In this document: positions 30,679 to 39,833 of the stretch, one piece after another | How the letters are laid out: each line of letters begins with the position of its first letter | How positions within the stretch are numbered: the stretch's first letter is position 1 | NCBI GenBank assembly: GCA_964590135.1 | Contig: CAZPVX010000007.1 | Location: forward strand, 84,666 to 148,665 | Source: JBDHWI01 sp964590135 | GTDB lineage: Bacteria > Chloroflexota > Anaerolineae > J036 > Brachytrichaceae | Reading direction: 5' to 3' | Length of the DNA: 64,000 bases | The notes under the pieces: generated by a model | Databases searched by the model: none | What the model saw: only the letters and a program-made list of their open reading frames with translations | What the model was told of the DNA's origin: nothing | Translations under genes and position numbers: made by a program

Positions 30679-31824
30679 ATGCCCGCCGAGTATTACATCA
30701 ACCTGACCGACGCCGCCGGCGCACTCGTGGCGACCGTGAGCGGCGGCATGGGCGGCGATGGTGGCGAGGCGGCTAGCGGCTTCACTTCGCTAGCCTACCG
30801 CAACGAGGTGAACGCGCCTGGCTACTGTCGCGTCTCGTTCGCCGGCAATCATCCGGCGCGCGCGCTGCTGCCCAACAGTGGTCAGGTTGAGGTCTATCGA
30901 CGCAACACCGATCTGGGCGTGGCGTGGACGCGCGACTTCGTGGGCGTCTTTCGCGGGCAGGCACATCGCACAAATGAGACGGGCGAGTGGGTGATCGAGT
31001 GCCCTGGCATCATGAGCGTGTTGGGCTGGCGCAACGTGGCGTGGTATGCCGGCACGAACAACCGCTCATCGTTTACGAGCATTGCCGCCGAGACGATCAT
31101 GAAGACGCTGGTGAGCTACAACGCCGGCGCAAATGCGACTGCGGCGAATGGCAGAGTGCGCGATGGCGTGACCAGCGGCAAACTGAGCAACCTGTGGACG
31201 ATCAGCAATCAGGCAGACGGTGCCGGCGGCACGGCGAAGACGTGGAGCTGCGCATGGGACAACCTGCTCGGTGCGTTGCAGGCGTTGCAAAAAACTGGCG
31301 CGGGTGGCGACTTCGACCTCATCAAAACTGCCGCATCGACGTTTGAGTTTCGCTGGTATGCCGGCCAGCGCGGGACGGATCACACCGCGAGCGTGATTTT
31401 CTCACTGGATCGCGGCAACATGGCGCAGCCGGAATACACATTCAACCGGCAGAACGAAGCGACGGTGGCGATTGTCGCCGGCCAGGGTGATGGCACAAGC
31501 CGTGTGGTGACGACGCGCAACGGTGCGGACTATTCGAGCAGCAACGACATTGAGGCGTTCATCGACGGGCGCAGCTATTCAACGACGACGGCATTGCAAG
31601 CCATCGGCGACAAGGCGATGTTTGACCGGCGCGCGCGGCAGTCGCTCAGCTTCAGCGTGCTGCAAGTGCCGAATGCCTACTACGGCGCGCACTACTTTCT
31701 CGGCGATCTCGTGACCGCGCGTTATCTCGGCGCGTCGTTCACGCAGAAGGTGCAGGCGGTGAACGTGACCTTCGATCAAGCCGGCAACGAGCGCATCAGC
31801 GTGGAGATGATGACGAATGGCTGA
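30679..31824 (+). CDS. Gp37-like siphovirus tail protein
   Basis: A 381-aa protein resembling the ReqiPepy6 Gp37-like family of tail-tip proteins, recognised by SFAGNHPARALLPNSGQVEV, the RDFVGVFRGQ segment, ETIMKTLVSYNAG and YTFNRQNEATVAIVAGQGDG. Probably part of the baseplate with Dit. It follows the fibre gene by 3 nt and overlaps the next by 8 nt. Confidence 0.7.
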   Translation: MPAEYYINLTDAAGALVATVSGGMGGDGGEAASGFTSLAYRNEVNAPGYCRVSFAGNHPARALLPNSGQVEVYRRNTDLGVAWTRDFVGVFRGQAHRTNETGEWVIECPGIMSVLGWRNVAWYAGTNNRSSFTSIAAETIMKTLVSYNAGANATAANGRVRDGVTSGKLSNLWTISNQADGAGGTAKTWSCAWDNLLGALQALQKTGAGGDFDLIKTAASTFEFRWYAGQRGTDHTASVIFSLDRGNMAQPEYTFNRQNEATVAIVAGQGDGTSRVVTTRNGADYSSSNDIEAFIDGRSYSTTTALQAIGDKAMFDRRARQSLSFSVLQVPNAYYGAHYFLGDLVTARYLGASFTQKVQAVNVTFDQAGNERISVEMMTNG

Positions 31825-32518
31825 TGATGTGTTCGATCTGCTGATGCGCATCAACGCACTGAGCGAGCGGCTGGCCGCGATGGAGCGACAGGAATCGACC
31901 AATCGCTCGATTGAGCGCGAAGTGGGCATGAGCGTGCCTGCTGGTTATACGCTATCTGAGCATTTCACCGCCTCAAGCGCGCCGGCAGGGCTGTCGTGGG
32001 CTGGCGCGCCCTTTGGCACGCCGGCGGCGAACCGTTTGACGTGGGGCGGCGACGGCACGTATGTCGTCAACAGCGACTACACGATGAAGTCGTTCCTGTA
32101 TTCGACTTCAAACATCGCGCAGAACAAAATCTACATGGTGCGCAGCGCGCCGATCGGCAATGGCGGCGCGGGGCTGCGATTGGATGATGGGTCGGATAAC
32201 AACTACGTTTCGACGTGGTTGAAAGACCTGGGGGATGGCACAGCGCGCATCATGCGCGAGATTCGCACCGGCGGCGGCGCGCCTGCGACTACCAACGGCG
32301 CGCTGTTGCCTGTCGTTTTTCCCTACCGACTGGCGATCTATTACGCTTACAGCGCCGGCACATGGATTCCCTACACGTATATCTATGGCAGTTCGCTGGT
32401 ATTCACGTTCTCGTCGCCGGCAGCAGTGTCGTGGACGCCGGCGCGTTGGGGCGCAGTCCACAACCAGGGCGGCGAGGTGGGGTATAGCTCAACCGACTGG
32501 CTGGCGTATCTATCGTAA
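31817..32518 (+). CDS. Tail protein, last late gene
   Basis: A 233-aa protein. A short N-terminal coiled coil (VFDLLMRINALSERLAAMER) is followed by a beta-rich, aromatic C-terminal domain. This layout suggests a trimeric tail fibre or carbohydrate-binding tip. It is the last phage gene recognised. Confidence 0.58.
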   Translation: MADDVFDLLMRINALSERLAAMERQESTNRSIEREVGMSVPAGYTLSEHFTASSAPAGLSWAGAPFGTPAANRLTWGGDGTYVVNSDYTMKSFLYSTSNIAQNKIYMVRSAPIGNGGAGLRLDDGSDNNYVSTWLKDLGDGTARIMREIRTGGGAPATTNGALLPVVFPYRLAIYYAYSAGTWIPYTYIYGSSLVFTFSSPAAVSWTPARWGAVHNQGGEVGYSSTDWLAYLS

Positions 32519-32697
32519 CGCCGGCGGTGGGGTGAGTATACAAGTGGGGCGACCAATTGGTCGCCTCGATTGGCGTGTAGGTAAAGAATCGCGCTTGTTA
32601 AAGCGTGGGTCAAACATGGCGCGTGAATGATAGCCCTTAATCTCTCGCAGGAAACGCAAAACCTTCATCCACATGCGCATCCGCTAGAATGCGCCGG
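32519..32697. other. Junction between prophage and chromosome
   Basis: A 179-bp gap without a supported gene. It contains the palindrome GGGCGACCAATTGGTCGC (32547-32564) and then the -10 box of the next gene. No tRNA is present. The attachment site probably lies in or near this gap, but the left end is outside the window, so no direct repeat can be checked. Confidence 0.4.
32547..32564. repeat. Palindromic repeat, copy 2
   Basis: GGGCGACCAATTGGTCGC, identical to 11348-11365; its last 16 nt are a perfect palindrome. Copy 1 lies inside a phage ORF and copy 2 just after the last phage gene. Confidence 0.75.
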
Positions 32698-33345
32698 ATG
32701 ATGAACACGATGAATCGCCTTGTCGCAGGCTTTCAGCGCCACTGGCTGGCGGTGCTGGTGGGCATCTTGTTTGCCTACTCTCTCATTCCATTTCTCGCGC
32801 CGATGCTCATGCATATCGGCCTCAACGACCTCGCTCAGGTTATTTATCAGCCCTACAAGCTGATGTGTCACACCTACGGTTTCCGATCTTTCTACTTGTT
32901 TGGCGATCAGTTTGCCTATACGCGACCGCAATTTGAGCAGTTGTCGGGCATCGATACATCAGGCTTCGCCGGCCTGCTCGAATCGCGCGCATTTCAGGGC
33001 AATGCCGAGATGGGCTTCAAGGTGGCGCTATGCCAGCGCGATGTGGCCATCTATCTGTCGATGGCGATTGGCGGCGTGGTCTATGCGCTCACGCGCCGGC
33101 GCGCCAAGCCATTGCCGTTCTTGTTGCTGCTGTTGATCGGTGTCGTGCCGATTGGGTTGGATGGCTTCTCGCAGTTGCTCAGCCAGCCGCCATTCTTCCT
33201 GCTTACCTATCGTGAAAGCGACTGGCAATTGCGCGCGCTGACTGGCGCGCTGTTCGGCCTCAGCCTGGCGTGGTTCATCTTCCCCTTGATCCAAAGTTCG
33301 TTGTTGCCGCCGCCGGCGCAACGGGTGAGTGCAGCGCATGAGTGA
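32698..33345 (+). CDS. DUF2085 membrane protein
   Basis: A 215-aa protein with four hydrophobic segments. LMCHTYGFRSFYLFGDQ, then CQRDVAIYLSMAIGGVVYAL and GLDGFSQLL, are the conserved Cys/His and LDG signatures of DUF2085. The ATG at 32698 is chosen because TAGAAT (32685-32690) ends exactly 7 nt before it and no Shine-Dalgarno exists, so the mRNA is probably leaderless. It heads a four-gene unit. Confidence 0.75.
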   Translation: MMNTMNRLVAGFQRHWLAVLVGILFAYSLIPFLAPMLMHIGLNDLAQVIYQPYKLMCHTYGFRSFYLFGDQFAYTRPQFEQLSGIDTSGFAGLLESRAFQGNAEMGFKVALCQRDVAIYLSMAIGGVVYALTRRRAKPLPFLLLLLIGVVPIGLDGFSQLLSQPPFFLLTYRESDWQLRALTGALFGLSLAWFIFPLIQSSLLPPPAQRVSAAHE

Positions 33346-33952
33346 ATCACCTCTGCCAAACCTGTCGCCCGCCGAAACGCCGGCGCCCAAACGGAACCTG
33401 CCGCTGGGGTTGATCATCATTCTGGTCGCCGCATTTTTCGTTGGCATCGGCCTCACCCTGCTCGTGTTAAGCAACAGCAGCGCGCCCAATAGCGGCATGA
33501 TCGCCATCCCCACATCCAGCCGCACGCTCGTGCGCGAGGGGATGCCGGCGCCGAAGTTTGCGCTCAACACGCTGGATGGCAAGCCGGTGGCACTGGCCGA
33601 CCTGAAAGGCAAGGCGGTGCTGGTGAATTTCTGGGCAGCATGGTGCCCGCCATGCATCGAGGAGACGCCGGCGCTGATCGCAGCCTACAACGAACTCAAG
33701 CGCGAGAATCCGGACATCGAGTTCCTTGGCATCGGCACGAACGACGACAGAGCGAACCTCGTCAAGTTTGCCGAGAATAACCAGATCCCCTATTTGGTGT
33801 TGGATGATGCTGATGGCAAGGTGAGCGATGCGTATGCCGTGCGCGGCATGCCGACCACATTCTTCATCGACAGCGCCGGCATCGTTCGCACGGTGTGGAA
33901 CGGCGAGATCAAGAAGGACAAGGTGCTGGAACTGATGCGCGGCATGAAGTGA
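33338..33952 (+). CDS. TlpA/ResA-like membrane-anchored thioredoxin
   Basis: A 204-aa protein. The N-terminal anchor (LPLGLIIILVAAFFVGIGLT) is followed by a thioredoxin-fold AhpC/TSA-Redoxin domain with active site WAAWCPPC (~residues 104-111) and the cis-Pro region RGMPTTFFID. It probably reduces exported proteins or helps cytochrome maturation outside the membrane. Overlaps the DUF2085 gene by 8 nt. Confidence 0.85.
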   Translation: MSESPLPNLSPAETPAPKRNLPLGLIIILVAAFFVGIGLTLLVLSNSSAPNSGMIAIPTSSRTLVREGMPAPKFALNTLDGKPVALADLKGKAVLVNFWAAWCPPCIEETPALIAAYNELKRENPDIEFLGIGTNDDRANLVKFAENNQIPYLVLDDADGKVSDAYAVRGMPTTFFIDSAGIVRTVWNGEIKKDKVLELMRGMK

Positions 33953-33953
33953 T

Positions 33954-34439
33954 ATGACAACCTGCCTGACCTGTCAATTGATCCGCGCGCGCGACGCCGG
34001 CGGCCGTCCGCTTTGGGACAGTATCTATCGAACTGCGCATTGGGATGTGGTGCATAGCTATAACACCTCGCTTGCCGGCTGGCTGGTGCTGGTCGCCCGC
34101 CGGCACATGGCTGCCATTGCCGAGATGAACGAGGCAGAGGCGGTTGAATTAGGCCGGCTGCTGAGGCTCGTCTCCATCGCCGTGCAGCGGGCTACCAACT
34201 CCGAAAAGACCTATGTCGTGCAGTTCGCCGAAGCAGCCGAGCACCCGCATGTGCATTTCCATGTCGTGCCACGCATGGCGGATTTGCCGGCGCATCAGCG
34301 CGGCCCTGCCATTTTCAGGCATCTCGGCGTGCCAGAAGCCGAGCGCGTGAGCGAAGCGCGCATGGACGAAATTGCGGTTGATGTGTGCATGTTTCTGGCG
34401 AATGCGTCATCGACGATGAATGACTCAATGCTCCAATGA
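33954..34439 (+). CDS. HIT-family nucleotide-binding protein
   Basis: A 161-aa protein. The histidine triad HPHVHFHVVP (~residues 98-107) with an upstream Cys pair (CLTC) marks a HIT hydrolase/transferase of the dinucleoside-polyphosphate or AMP-hydrolysing type. It begins 1 nt after the thioredoxin gene and overlaps the next by 4 nt. The substrate is not predictable. Confidence 0.8.
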   Translation: MTTCLTCQLIRARDAGGRPLWDSIYRTAHWDVVHSYNTSLAGWLVLVARRHMAAIAEMNEAEAVELGRLLRLVSIAVQRATNSEKTYVVQFAEAAEHPHVHFHVVPRMADLPAHQRGPAIFRHLGVPEAERVSEARMDEIAVDVCMFLANASSTMNDSMLQ

Positions 34440-35311
34440 CTCAACCATCAAACCAATCCTTCACGCTCGGCGTGATCGGCGGCAGCGGCCTGTATGCCAT
34501 GCCGGCGCTGAAAGACGTCGAGGAGATCGCCATCAGCACGCCCTTCGGCGCGCCATCGGATGCGATCATCGCCGGCACGCTCAACAACAAGCGCGTTGCC
34601 TTCTTGCCGCGTCACGGCCGCGGCCATCGCTTTAACCCCAGCGAGGTGAATTACCGCGCTAACATCTACGCGCTTCGGTCGCTCGGCGTGAAGCACGTCG
34701 TCAGCGTCAGCGCGTGCGGCAGCCTGCGCGAAGACATGGCGCCGCGCGACATCGTGGTGCCGACCAACCTGTTCGACTTCACCAAGGGCAGGCGCGCTGC
34801 ATCGTTCTTCGATGCCGGCGTCGTCGGCCACATCGGCGTGGCGGAGCCATTCTCAAAATCGCTCAGCGCGGCGGTGGTGAACGCGGTGAACGCCGCTGGC
34901 GGTGCGGTGCATGATGCCGGCACGCTGCTTACCATCGAGGGCCCGCGCTTTAGCACCAGGGCCGAAAGCCATGTATTTCGCTCATGGGGTTGTGACATCA
35001 TCGGCATGACCGCCTGCCCCGAGGCCTTTCTCGCGCGCGAGGCCGAGATCGACTTCGCAATCATGGCGCACGTGACTGACTATGACGTGTGGCACGAAGA
35101 GGAAGAGCCGGTGACCGTGGAGATGGTAATTGAGCGGCTGCACGCCAACCTGGAACTGGCGCAGCGCGCGCTGCTGAACATCGTCGATGTCGTCGAGACG
35201 CTGCCGCATGAGAGCGCCGGCGCCGCGAGATTTGCCATCATGACCGCCCGCGAACGCATCTCACCCGAAGCGCGCGAGCGGCTGAAGTTGCTGGTGGGCG
35301 ACTACCTCTGA
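34436..35311 (+). CDS. mtnP: S-methyl-5'-thioadenosine phosphorylase
   Basis: A 291-aa protein of the PNP/MTAP family, type 2: GVIGGSGLYAM at the N-terminus, FLPRHGRGHRFNPSEVNYRA, VSACGSLREDMAPRDIVVP, IEGPRFSTRAES and GMTACPEAFLAREAEI. It cleaves MTA to adenine and 5-methylthioribose-1-phosphate in methionine salvage; MTI-phosphorylase cannot be excluded. ATGA overlap with the HIT gene suggests coupling. Confidence 0.87.
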   Translation: MTQPSNQSFTLGVIGGSGLYAMPALKDVEEIAISTPFGAPSDAIIAGTLNNKRVAFLPRHGRGHRFNPSEVNYRANIYALRSLGVKHVVSVSACGSLREDMAPRDIVVPTNLFDFTKGRRAASFFDAGVVGHIGVAEPFSKSLSAAVVNAVNAAGGAVHDAGTLLTIEGPRFSTRAESHVFRSWGCDIIGMTACPEAFLAREAEIDFAIMAHVTDYDVWHEEEEPVTVEMVIERLHANLELAQRALLNIVDVVETLPHESAGAARFAIMTARERISPEARERLKLLVGDYL

Positions 35312-35316
35312 GGCAT

Positions 35317-35379
35317 GCGAGCATGAGGTAATGAGGAGAGGCAATAGCGGGATTCACCTCTTCTCACGCTCGCACTTTT
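35317..35379 (+). terminator. Long imperfect hairpin between convergent mtnP and clpS
   Basis: GCGAGCATGAG (35317-35327) pairs with CTCACGCTCGC (35363-35373) at 10 of 11 positions, with further pairing inside (GAGGAGAGG with CCTCTTCTC). TTTT follows on the rightward side. It probably ends mtnP transcription. Confidence 0.55.
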
Positions 35380-35390
35380 GCCGCTTCATC

Positions 35391-35729
35391 CTACTCGTCC
35401 GGCTCGCACGACAGCATGAGTGGGAAGCCTTCCATGCGCGCAGCGAAGATGGCCTGGCCAACGAGTCTCTCGGCCTCACTGCGCGGACGCACGCATACCA
35501 GCGCAATGCCGTAGATGTGCGTGATGAATGCGATGTGTTCGGCGATCTCGCGCGACAGCTTGAACAGCGTGACCAGAATGCGCTCGACGAACTCGAATGT
35601 TGTCACGTCGTCGTTGTGGATCAGCACGCGCCACGGCGGCTCCACCCACACCATCTCGTCCTTTTCGATGTCGGTGTCGCGCTCCGTCTCGCCCTGCGTG
35701 GCGCAAGGGGTGAAAACAAAATCAGCCAT
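35391..35729 (-). CDS. clpS: ATP-dependent Clp protease adaptor ClpS
   Basis: A 112-aa protein. WRVLIHNDDVTTFEFVERIL is the ClpS core that binds the ClpA/C N-domain and N-end-rule residues; the following helices (REIAEHIAFITHIYGIALVC) also fit. Read leftward, TATAAT (35740-35745) lies 10 nt before the ATG, over the end of purL, so clpS may have its own near-leaderless promoter. A start four codons upstream (35741) is less likely. Confidence 0.88.
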   Translation of the reverse strand: MADFVFTPCATQGETERDTDIEKDEMVWVEPPWRVLIHNDDVTTFEFVERILVTLFKLSREIAEHIAFITHIYGIALVCVRPRSEAERLVGQAIFAARMEGFPLMLSCEPDE

Positions 35730-35751
35730 CGCCAGCGTCATTATAAAAAGG

Positions 35752-38616
35752 TTACGCGCCCCACAACACCCCGCCATCCGGCAGCACGATCTGCACTGCC
35801 GGCTGCGTTACACCGATCTGCTGCGCCGGCAAGCCACGCATGATCGCCTCAAAGGCCGGCGCATTCGCTTCGCTCACCTCCGCCACGATTCGGCTGTTGC
35901 TCTCGCTGAACAGCGCGGTGGATGATGCATCGCCGCCCAGGCGAACCCCGATTTGCCCTGCCTGCGCCATTTCGGCCAGCGCCACCGCCAGCCCACCCTC
36001 GCTGCAATCGTGCGCAGCCAGCACCAGTTTTTGCTGGATGGCACTGTGCAGCGCGCGGTAGAGCGCCGGCGCATGCGCCGGCAAGGATGGCGCGCCATCG
36101 CCCTTCGCGCCCGTGAGCATTTCATGCAGCGAGCCGGCCAGCTCATCCTTCGTCTCGCCCAGCAAATACACGCGGCTGCCGGCGCGCTTGAAGTCCATCG
36201 TCACACAACACGTCACGTCATCGACGATGCCAATCGCGGAGATCAACAGCGTGGCGGGGATGCTGACGCGCTGGCCGGCTTTGTCGAGGTAGGTGTTGTT
36301 CAGGCTGTCTTTGCCGCTGATGAAGGGTGCGCGGAACAACAGTGCGCCGTCGTGACAGCCGCGGCACGCTTCCACCAGCGTGCCGAGCGTTGCGGGGTCG
36401 TTCGGGTCGCCCCAGCAGAAGTTGTCGAGCAGTGCAATGCGGTCGGGGTTGGCGCCGGCGCATACCAGGTTGCGCACTGCCTCATCCACTGCGCTCACTG
36501 CCATCGCATATGCATCCACCCTGCCAAGGTTTGGGTTGATACCGCACGCCAGCGCAAAGCCCTTCACTCCCTTCGTGTCGAGCGGCTTGATCACTGTTGC
36601 GTCGCTTGGGCCGTGATTGCCCACACCAACCAGCGGCTTGATGACGCTGCCGCCCTGCACCTCGTGGTCATACAGCCGAATCACGTTTTCCTTCGATGCG
36701 ACATTGGGATGCGCCAGCATCTTTTGCAAGAGGTTGCGCGCTTCGGAAAGTGTGAAAGCAGCAAGCTGAGGCGGTGCGATGTCTGCCTTCCCGCGCCGCT
36801 CTCTGCGCGCGTGCGCCTGTGATGCGACAGTCGCTCTCAATTCGCGGCGCGGCAGGCCGTCGTGCAGGAAGTGCATGTGCATGTCGCACACGGTGAGACT
36901 GCGGTATCTCACACACAGGTGGCCGTCGCCGGTGAAGACGCCGATGTCGCTCATCTCGCAGTCGAAACGCGCGCACAATGCATGCAGCGCATCCAGCTTG
37001 TCCGGCGCCACTGCCAACACCATGCGCTCCTGCGCCTCGCTCAACCAGATCTCCCACGGCGCGAGGCCGGCGTATTTCAATGGCACGCGCTCAAGCTGCA
37101 CTTGCACGCCCAACTCCGCGCCCATCTCACCCACCGCCGAAGACAGACCGCCAGCGCCGCAATCGGTGATCGCGGTGTAGAGCTTTGCATCGCGCGCGGC
37201 CAGCACCACCTCCATCACATTCTTCTCGACGATGGGGTTGCCGATCTGCACGGATGAGCCGGCGATATCGCTCGTCTCATGCGTCAATGCCGCCGATGAG
37301 AATGTCGCGCCGCGCAGGCCGTCGCGCCCGGTGCGACCACCAAGAACAATCACTCTGTCGCCGATTTGCGCGTTGCGCGGATGCGCATTCACCGGCGCGA
37401 TGCCGACGCAGCCGCAATACACCAGCGGATTGGCGATGTATCCCTCGTCATATACGATCGCGCCGCTGACCGTCGGGATGCCCATCTTGTTGCCATAGTC
37501 CTCAACGCCGGCGACTACGCCTTGCATCACGCGGCGCGGGTGCAGCACGCCCTCTGGCAACGAAGCGAAATCCACATCCTGCGATCCAAAGCACAGCACA
37601 TCGGTGTTGGCGATGGGGCGCGCGCTCACTGCGATCACGTCGCGAATGACGCCGCCGACGCCGGTGTTCGCGCCGCCGAACGGCTCGATGGCTGAGGGAT
37701 GATTGTGCGTCTCAGCCTTGAATGAGAGGTCAAACGCATCATCGAAGGCGATGATGCCGGCGTTGTCCACGAATGCGCTCTTCACCCATGACGCGCCGAT
37801 CTCGTCTGTCGCCTTCTTGATGTAAGTCTTCAGCAGCCCGTCGATCTGGCTGACTTCGCCTGCTCGATCGACCTGGATCTTTGCCTTGAATGTCTTGTGA
37901 ACGCAATGCTCACTCCACGTCTGCGCCAGCGTTTCAACTTCGGCATCAGTCGGCTCGCGTTGCAGCTCGACAAAGTAATCGCGAATGGCGCGCATCTCAT
38001 CCAGGTTGAGCGATAGCCGGCGCTCTCGGCTGATGCGCATCAGGGCGTCGTCGCCGGCGCTGCGAAGCGCAACCGTTTCGATCAGCGTGTTCTCCTCGGT
38101 CGCGTAATGCAGGTTCGGTGTAATGGCAGCATTGATGGCAAAGGCTTGAATTACGTCGTTGCACAGCAGCCGGCGAGCAATCAACTCAACCTGCGCTGCA
38201 TCCAACTCCCCCGCCAACTCATAGCGCGTGCCGGTGGCGGCGCGATGCAAGCCGGCGATGCCCAATACATGCGCTGCGCGGGTGATCTCGTCCGCCGTCG
38301 CATCCGTCACACCCGGCTTGAAGGCCACTTCCACAAACGAGGTCTTTGGGTCATCGGGTTGAGCGCTTCGAAGGCTTGCCTCTGGCTTCTGCGCTTCCAG
38401 CCTGACCACTGCAAACTGTTGCACGACCGAATCGCACAGCAGCCGCTCGCAGATGGCGCGAATGCCGGCGGTGTCGATCTCGCCCTCGAGGAAATACAGG
38501 TCGGCCACGCTCACCGCCACATCGGCGTGGATGCCGAGTGAGCGAATGTCATTGGCGATGCCGGCGCAACGCGCGTCGTTGAAATCAGGCTTGGGGCGAA
38601 CTTCGATTCGATGCAT
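35752..38616 (-). CDS. purL: Phosphoribosylformylglycinamidine synthase with two N-terminal PurS-like domains
   Basis: A 954-aa protein. Residues ~1-75 and ~90-165 are two PurS-like domains (IEVRPKPDFNDARCAGIAND; VEVAFKPGVTDATADEITRA), each followed by a short CD-x-V-x-x-FA motif. The PurL core follows: AQTWSEHCVHKTFKAKI, AETHNHPSAIEPFGGANTGV, VLGGRTGRDGLRGATFSS, then the second AIRS-like half. There is no glutaminase domain, so a separate PurQ is needed. It makes FGAM in purine synthesis. A TTG at 38628 is a less likely start. Confidence 0.93.
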   Translation of the reverse strand: MHRIEVRPKPDFNDARCAGIANDIRSLGIHADVAVSVADLYFLEGEIDTAGIRAICERLLCDSVVQQFAVVRLEAQKPEASLRSAQPDDPKTSFVEVAFKPGVTDATADEITRAAHVLGIAGLHRAATGTRYELAGELDAAQVELIARRLLCNDVIQAFAINAAITPNLHYATEENTLIETVALRSAGDDALMRISRERRLSLNLDEMRAIRDYFVELQREPTDAEVETLAQTWSEHCVHKTFKAKIQVDRAGEVSQIDGLLKTYIKKATDEIGASWVKSAFVDNAGIIAFDDAFDLSFKAETHNHPSAIEPFGGANTGVGGVIRDVIAVSARPIANTDVLCFGSQDVDFASLPEGVLHPRRVMQGVVAGVEDYGNKMGIPTVSGAIVYDEGYIANPLVYCGCVGIAPVNAHPRNAQIGDRVIVLGGRTGRDGLRGATFSSAALTHETSDIAGSSVQIGNPIVEKNVMEVVLAARDAKLYTAITDCGAGGLSSAVGEMGAELGVQVQLERVPLKYAGLAPWEIWLSEAQERMVLAVAPDKLDALHALCARFDCEMSDIGVFTGDGHLCVRYRSLTVCDMHMHFLHDGLPRRELRATVASQAHARRERRGKADIAPPQLAAFTLSEARNLLQKMLAHPNVASKENVIRLYDHEVQGGSVIKPLVGVGNHGPSDATVIKPLDTKGVKGFALACGINPNLGRVDAYAMAVSAVDEAVRNLVCAGANPDRIALLDNFCWGDPNDPATLGTLVEACRGCHDGALLFRAPFISGKDSLNNTYLDKAGQRVSIPATLLISAIGIVDDVTCCVTMDFKRAGSRVYLLGETKDELAGSLHEMLTGAKGDGAPSLPAHAPALYRALHSAIQQKLVLAAHDCSEGGLAVALAEMAQAGQIGVRLGGDASSTALFSESNSRIVAEVSEANAPAFEAIMRGLPAQQIGVTQPAVQIVLPDGGVLWGA

Positions 38617-38689
38617 TTTTCTCTGCAAGAGAAGAGATGCTGGATCTTCCTTTTCTCTCTTTGCTTGCTAAATCCTCGTGTGCCGATTC

Positions 38690-38695
38690 TATAAT
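38690..38695 (+). promoter_or_regulatory. -10 box of proB, leaderless type
   Basis: TATAAT ends 7 nt before the GTG start codon at 38703. With the usual -10 to +1 distance, transcription would begin at the start codon itself. Confidence 0.65.
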
Positions 38696-38702
38696 CCCGC
38701 GC

Positions 38703-39812
38703 GTGACCACGGTCATTAAAAAACTTGTCATCAAGGTTGGCACCAGCACGCTCACCGCCGGCACGCCCCGTCTCAGCCGCCGGCGCATGTTGGAGATCGC
38801 ACGACAGATCGTGCAATTGCGCGAGCAGGGCATCGAGGTGATCCTCGTGTCGTCCGGCGCGATGGCTGCCGGCCGCGAGCGTCTTAACTTCGTCTCGAAG
38901 GGCAGCAAGACGCCCTTGCCCGAGAAGCAGATGCTGGCCGCCGTTGGTCAGACGCATCTGATGGTCGCGTGGGAGCAGGTGTTTGCGATGTTCGACACAC
39001 AGGTGGCGCAGGTGCTGCTTACACGAGCCGACATGAGCGACCGCCGGCGCTATCTCAACGCCCGCGACATCCTGCATGCCATCCTTGCGCATGGCATCGT
39101 GCCGGTGATCAACGAGAATGACGCCGTGGCGACTGAGGAGATTCGCGTCGGTGACAACGACAATCTCTCCGCGCTCGTCGCGAGCTTGCTGCATTCCGAC
39201 CTGTTGCTCATCCTCAGCGATATCGACGGATTGTTCACCGCAGATCCGCGCAAGGACGCCGACGCTGCGCTCATTCACGAAGTGCGCGAGATCAGTGACG
39301 ATGTGCGCGCGTTGGCAACCGGCAGCAAGACTGGCCTCGGCGTGGGCGGTATGAGCACCAAGATTCAGGCGGCAGAATTGGCGACGCGCGCCGGCACCGC
39401 AGTGGTCATTGCGCATGGCGCGAAGCCAAACGTCATCGTCGACGCCGCGCTTGGCAAACCTGCCGGCACGCGCTTCTGGCCGCAGGCAAGCAACATCGAA
39501 AGCCGCAAGCGCTGGATTCTGAGCGAGCGCGCGGTGGGCGCGGTGGTGGCCGATGAGGGCGCGGTGAAGGCGTTGAGAGCCGGCAAGAGCCTGTTGCCGG
39601 TTGGCGTGAAGGAGATTGTGCAATCGTTCGACCGCGGCGAGATCATCGCCGTGCGCGATGTGAGGGGGCGCGATGTGGCGCGCGGCATCACGCGCTACAA
39701 CTCAGCCGATGCGCTGCGCATCTCCGGCAAGCAGAGCGAACACATCGCCAGAATTCTGGGCTACGACTATGCGCCGATGCTCATTCATGCGGACGACCTG
39801 GTGATGCTTTGA
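38703..39812 (+). CDS. proB: Glutamate 5-kinase (proline biosynthesis)
   Basis: A 369-aa protein. The amino-acid kinase domain includes LVIKVGTSTLT, VSSGAMAAGRERL, PVINENDAV, LLILSDIDGLFTADPRKDAD and GVGGMSTKIQAAELATRAGT. A C-terminal PUA domain occupies ~residues 275-369. Full length for PUA-type ProB. It phosphorylates glutamate in the first step to proline. No proA is adjacent. The GTG start has no Shine-Dalgarno, only the close -10. Confidence 0.92.
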   Translation: MTTVIKKLVIKVGTSTLTAGTPRLSRRRMLEIARQIVQLREQGIEVILVSSGAMAAGRERLNFVSKGSKTPLPEKQMLAAVGQTHLMVAWEQVFAMFDTQVAQVLLTRADMSDRRRYLNARDILHAILAHGIVPVINENDAVATEEIRVGDNDNLSALVASLLHSDLLLILSDIDGLFTADPRKDADAALIHEVREISDDVRALATGSKTGLGVGGMSTKIQAAELATRAGTAVVIAHGAKPNVIVDAALGKPAGTRFWPQASNIESRKRWILSERAVGAVVADEGAVKALRAGKSLLPVGVKEIVQSFDRGEIIAVRDVRGRDVARGITRYNSADALRISGKQSEHIARILGYDYAPMLIHADDLVML

Positions 39813-39833
39813 CAAAAATATCCATCTCACGAC

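Noticed and set aside
32519..32697. tRNA gene as the prophage attachment site
   Set aside because: No cloverleaf, no CCA end and no T-loop sequence in the gap or its flanks.
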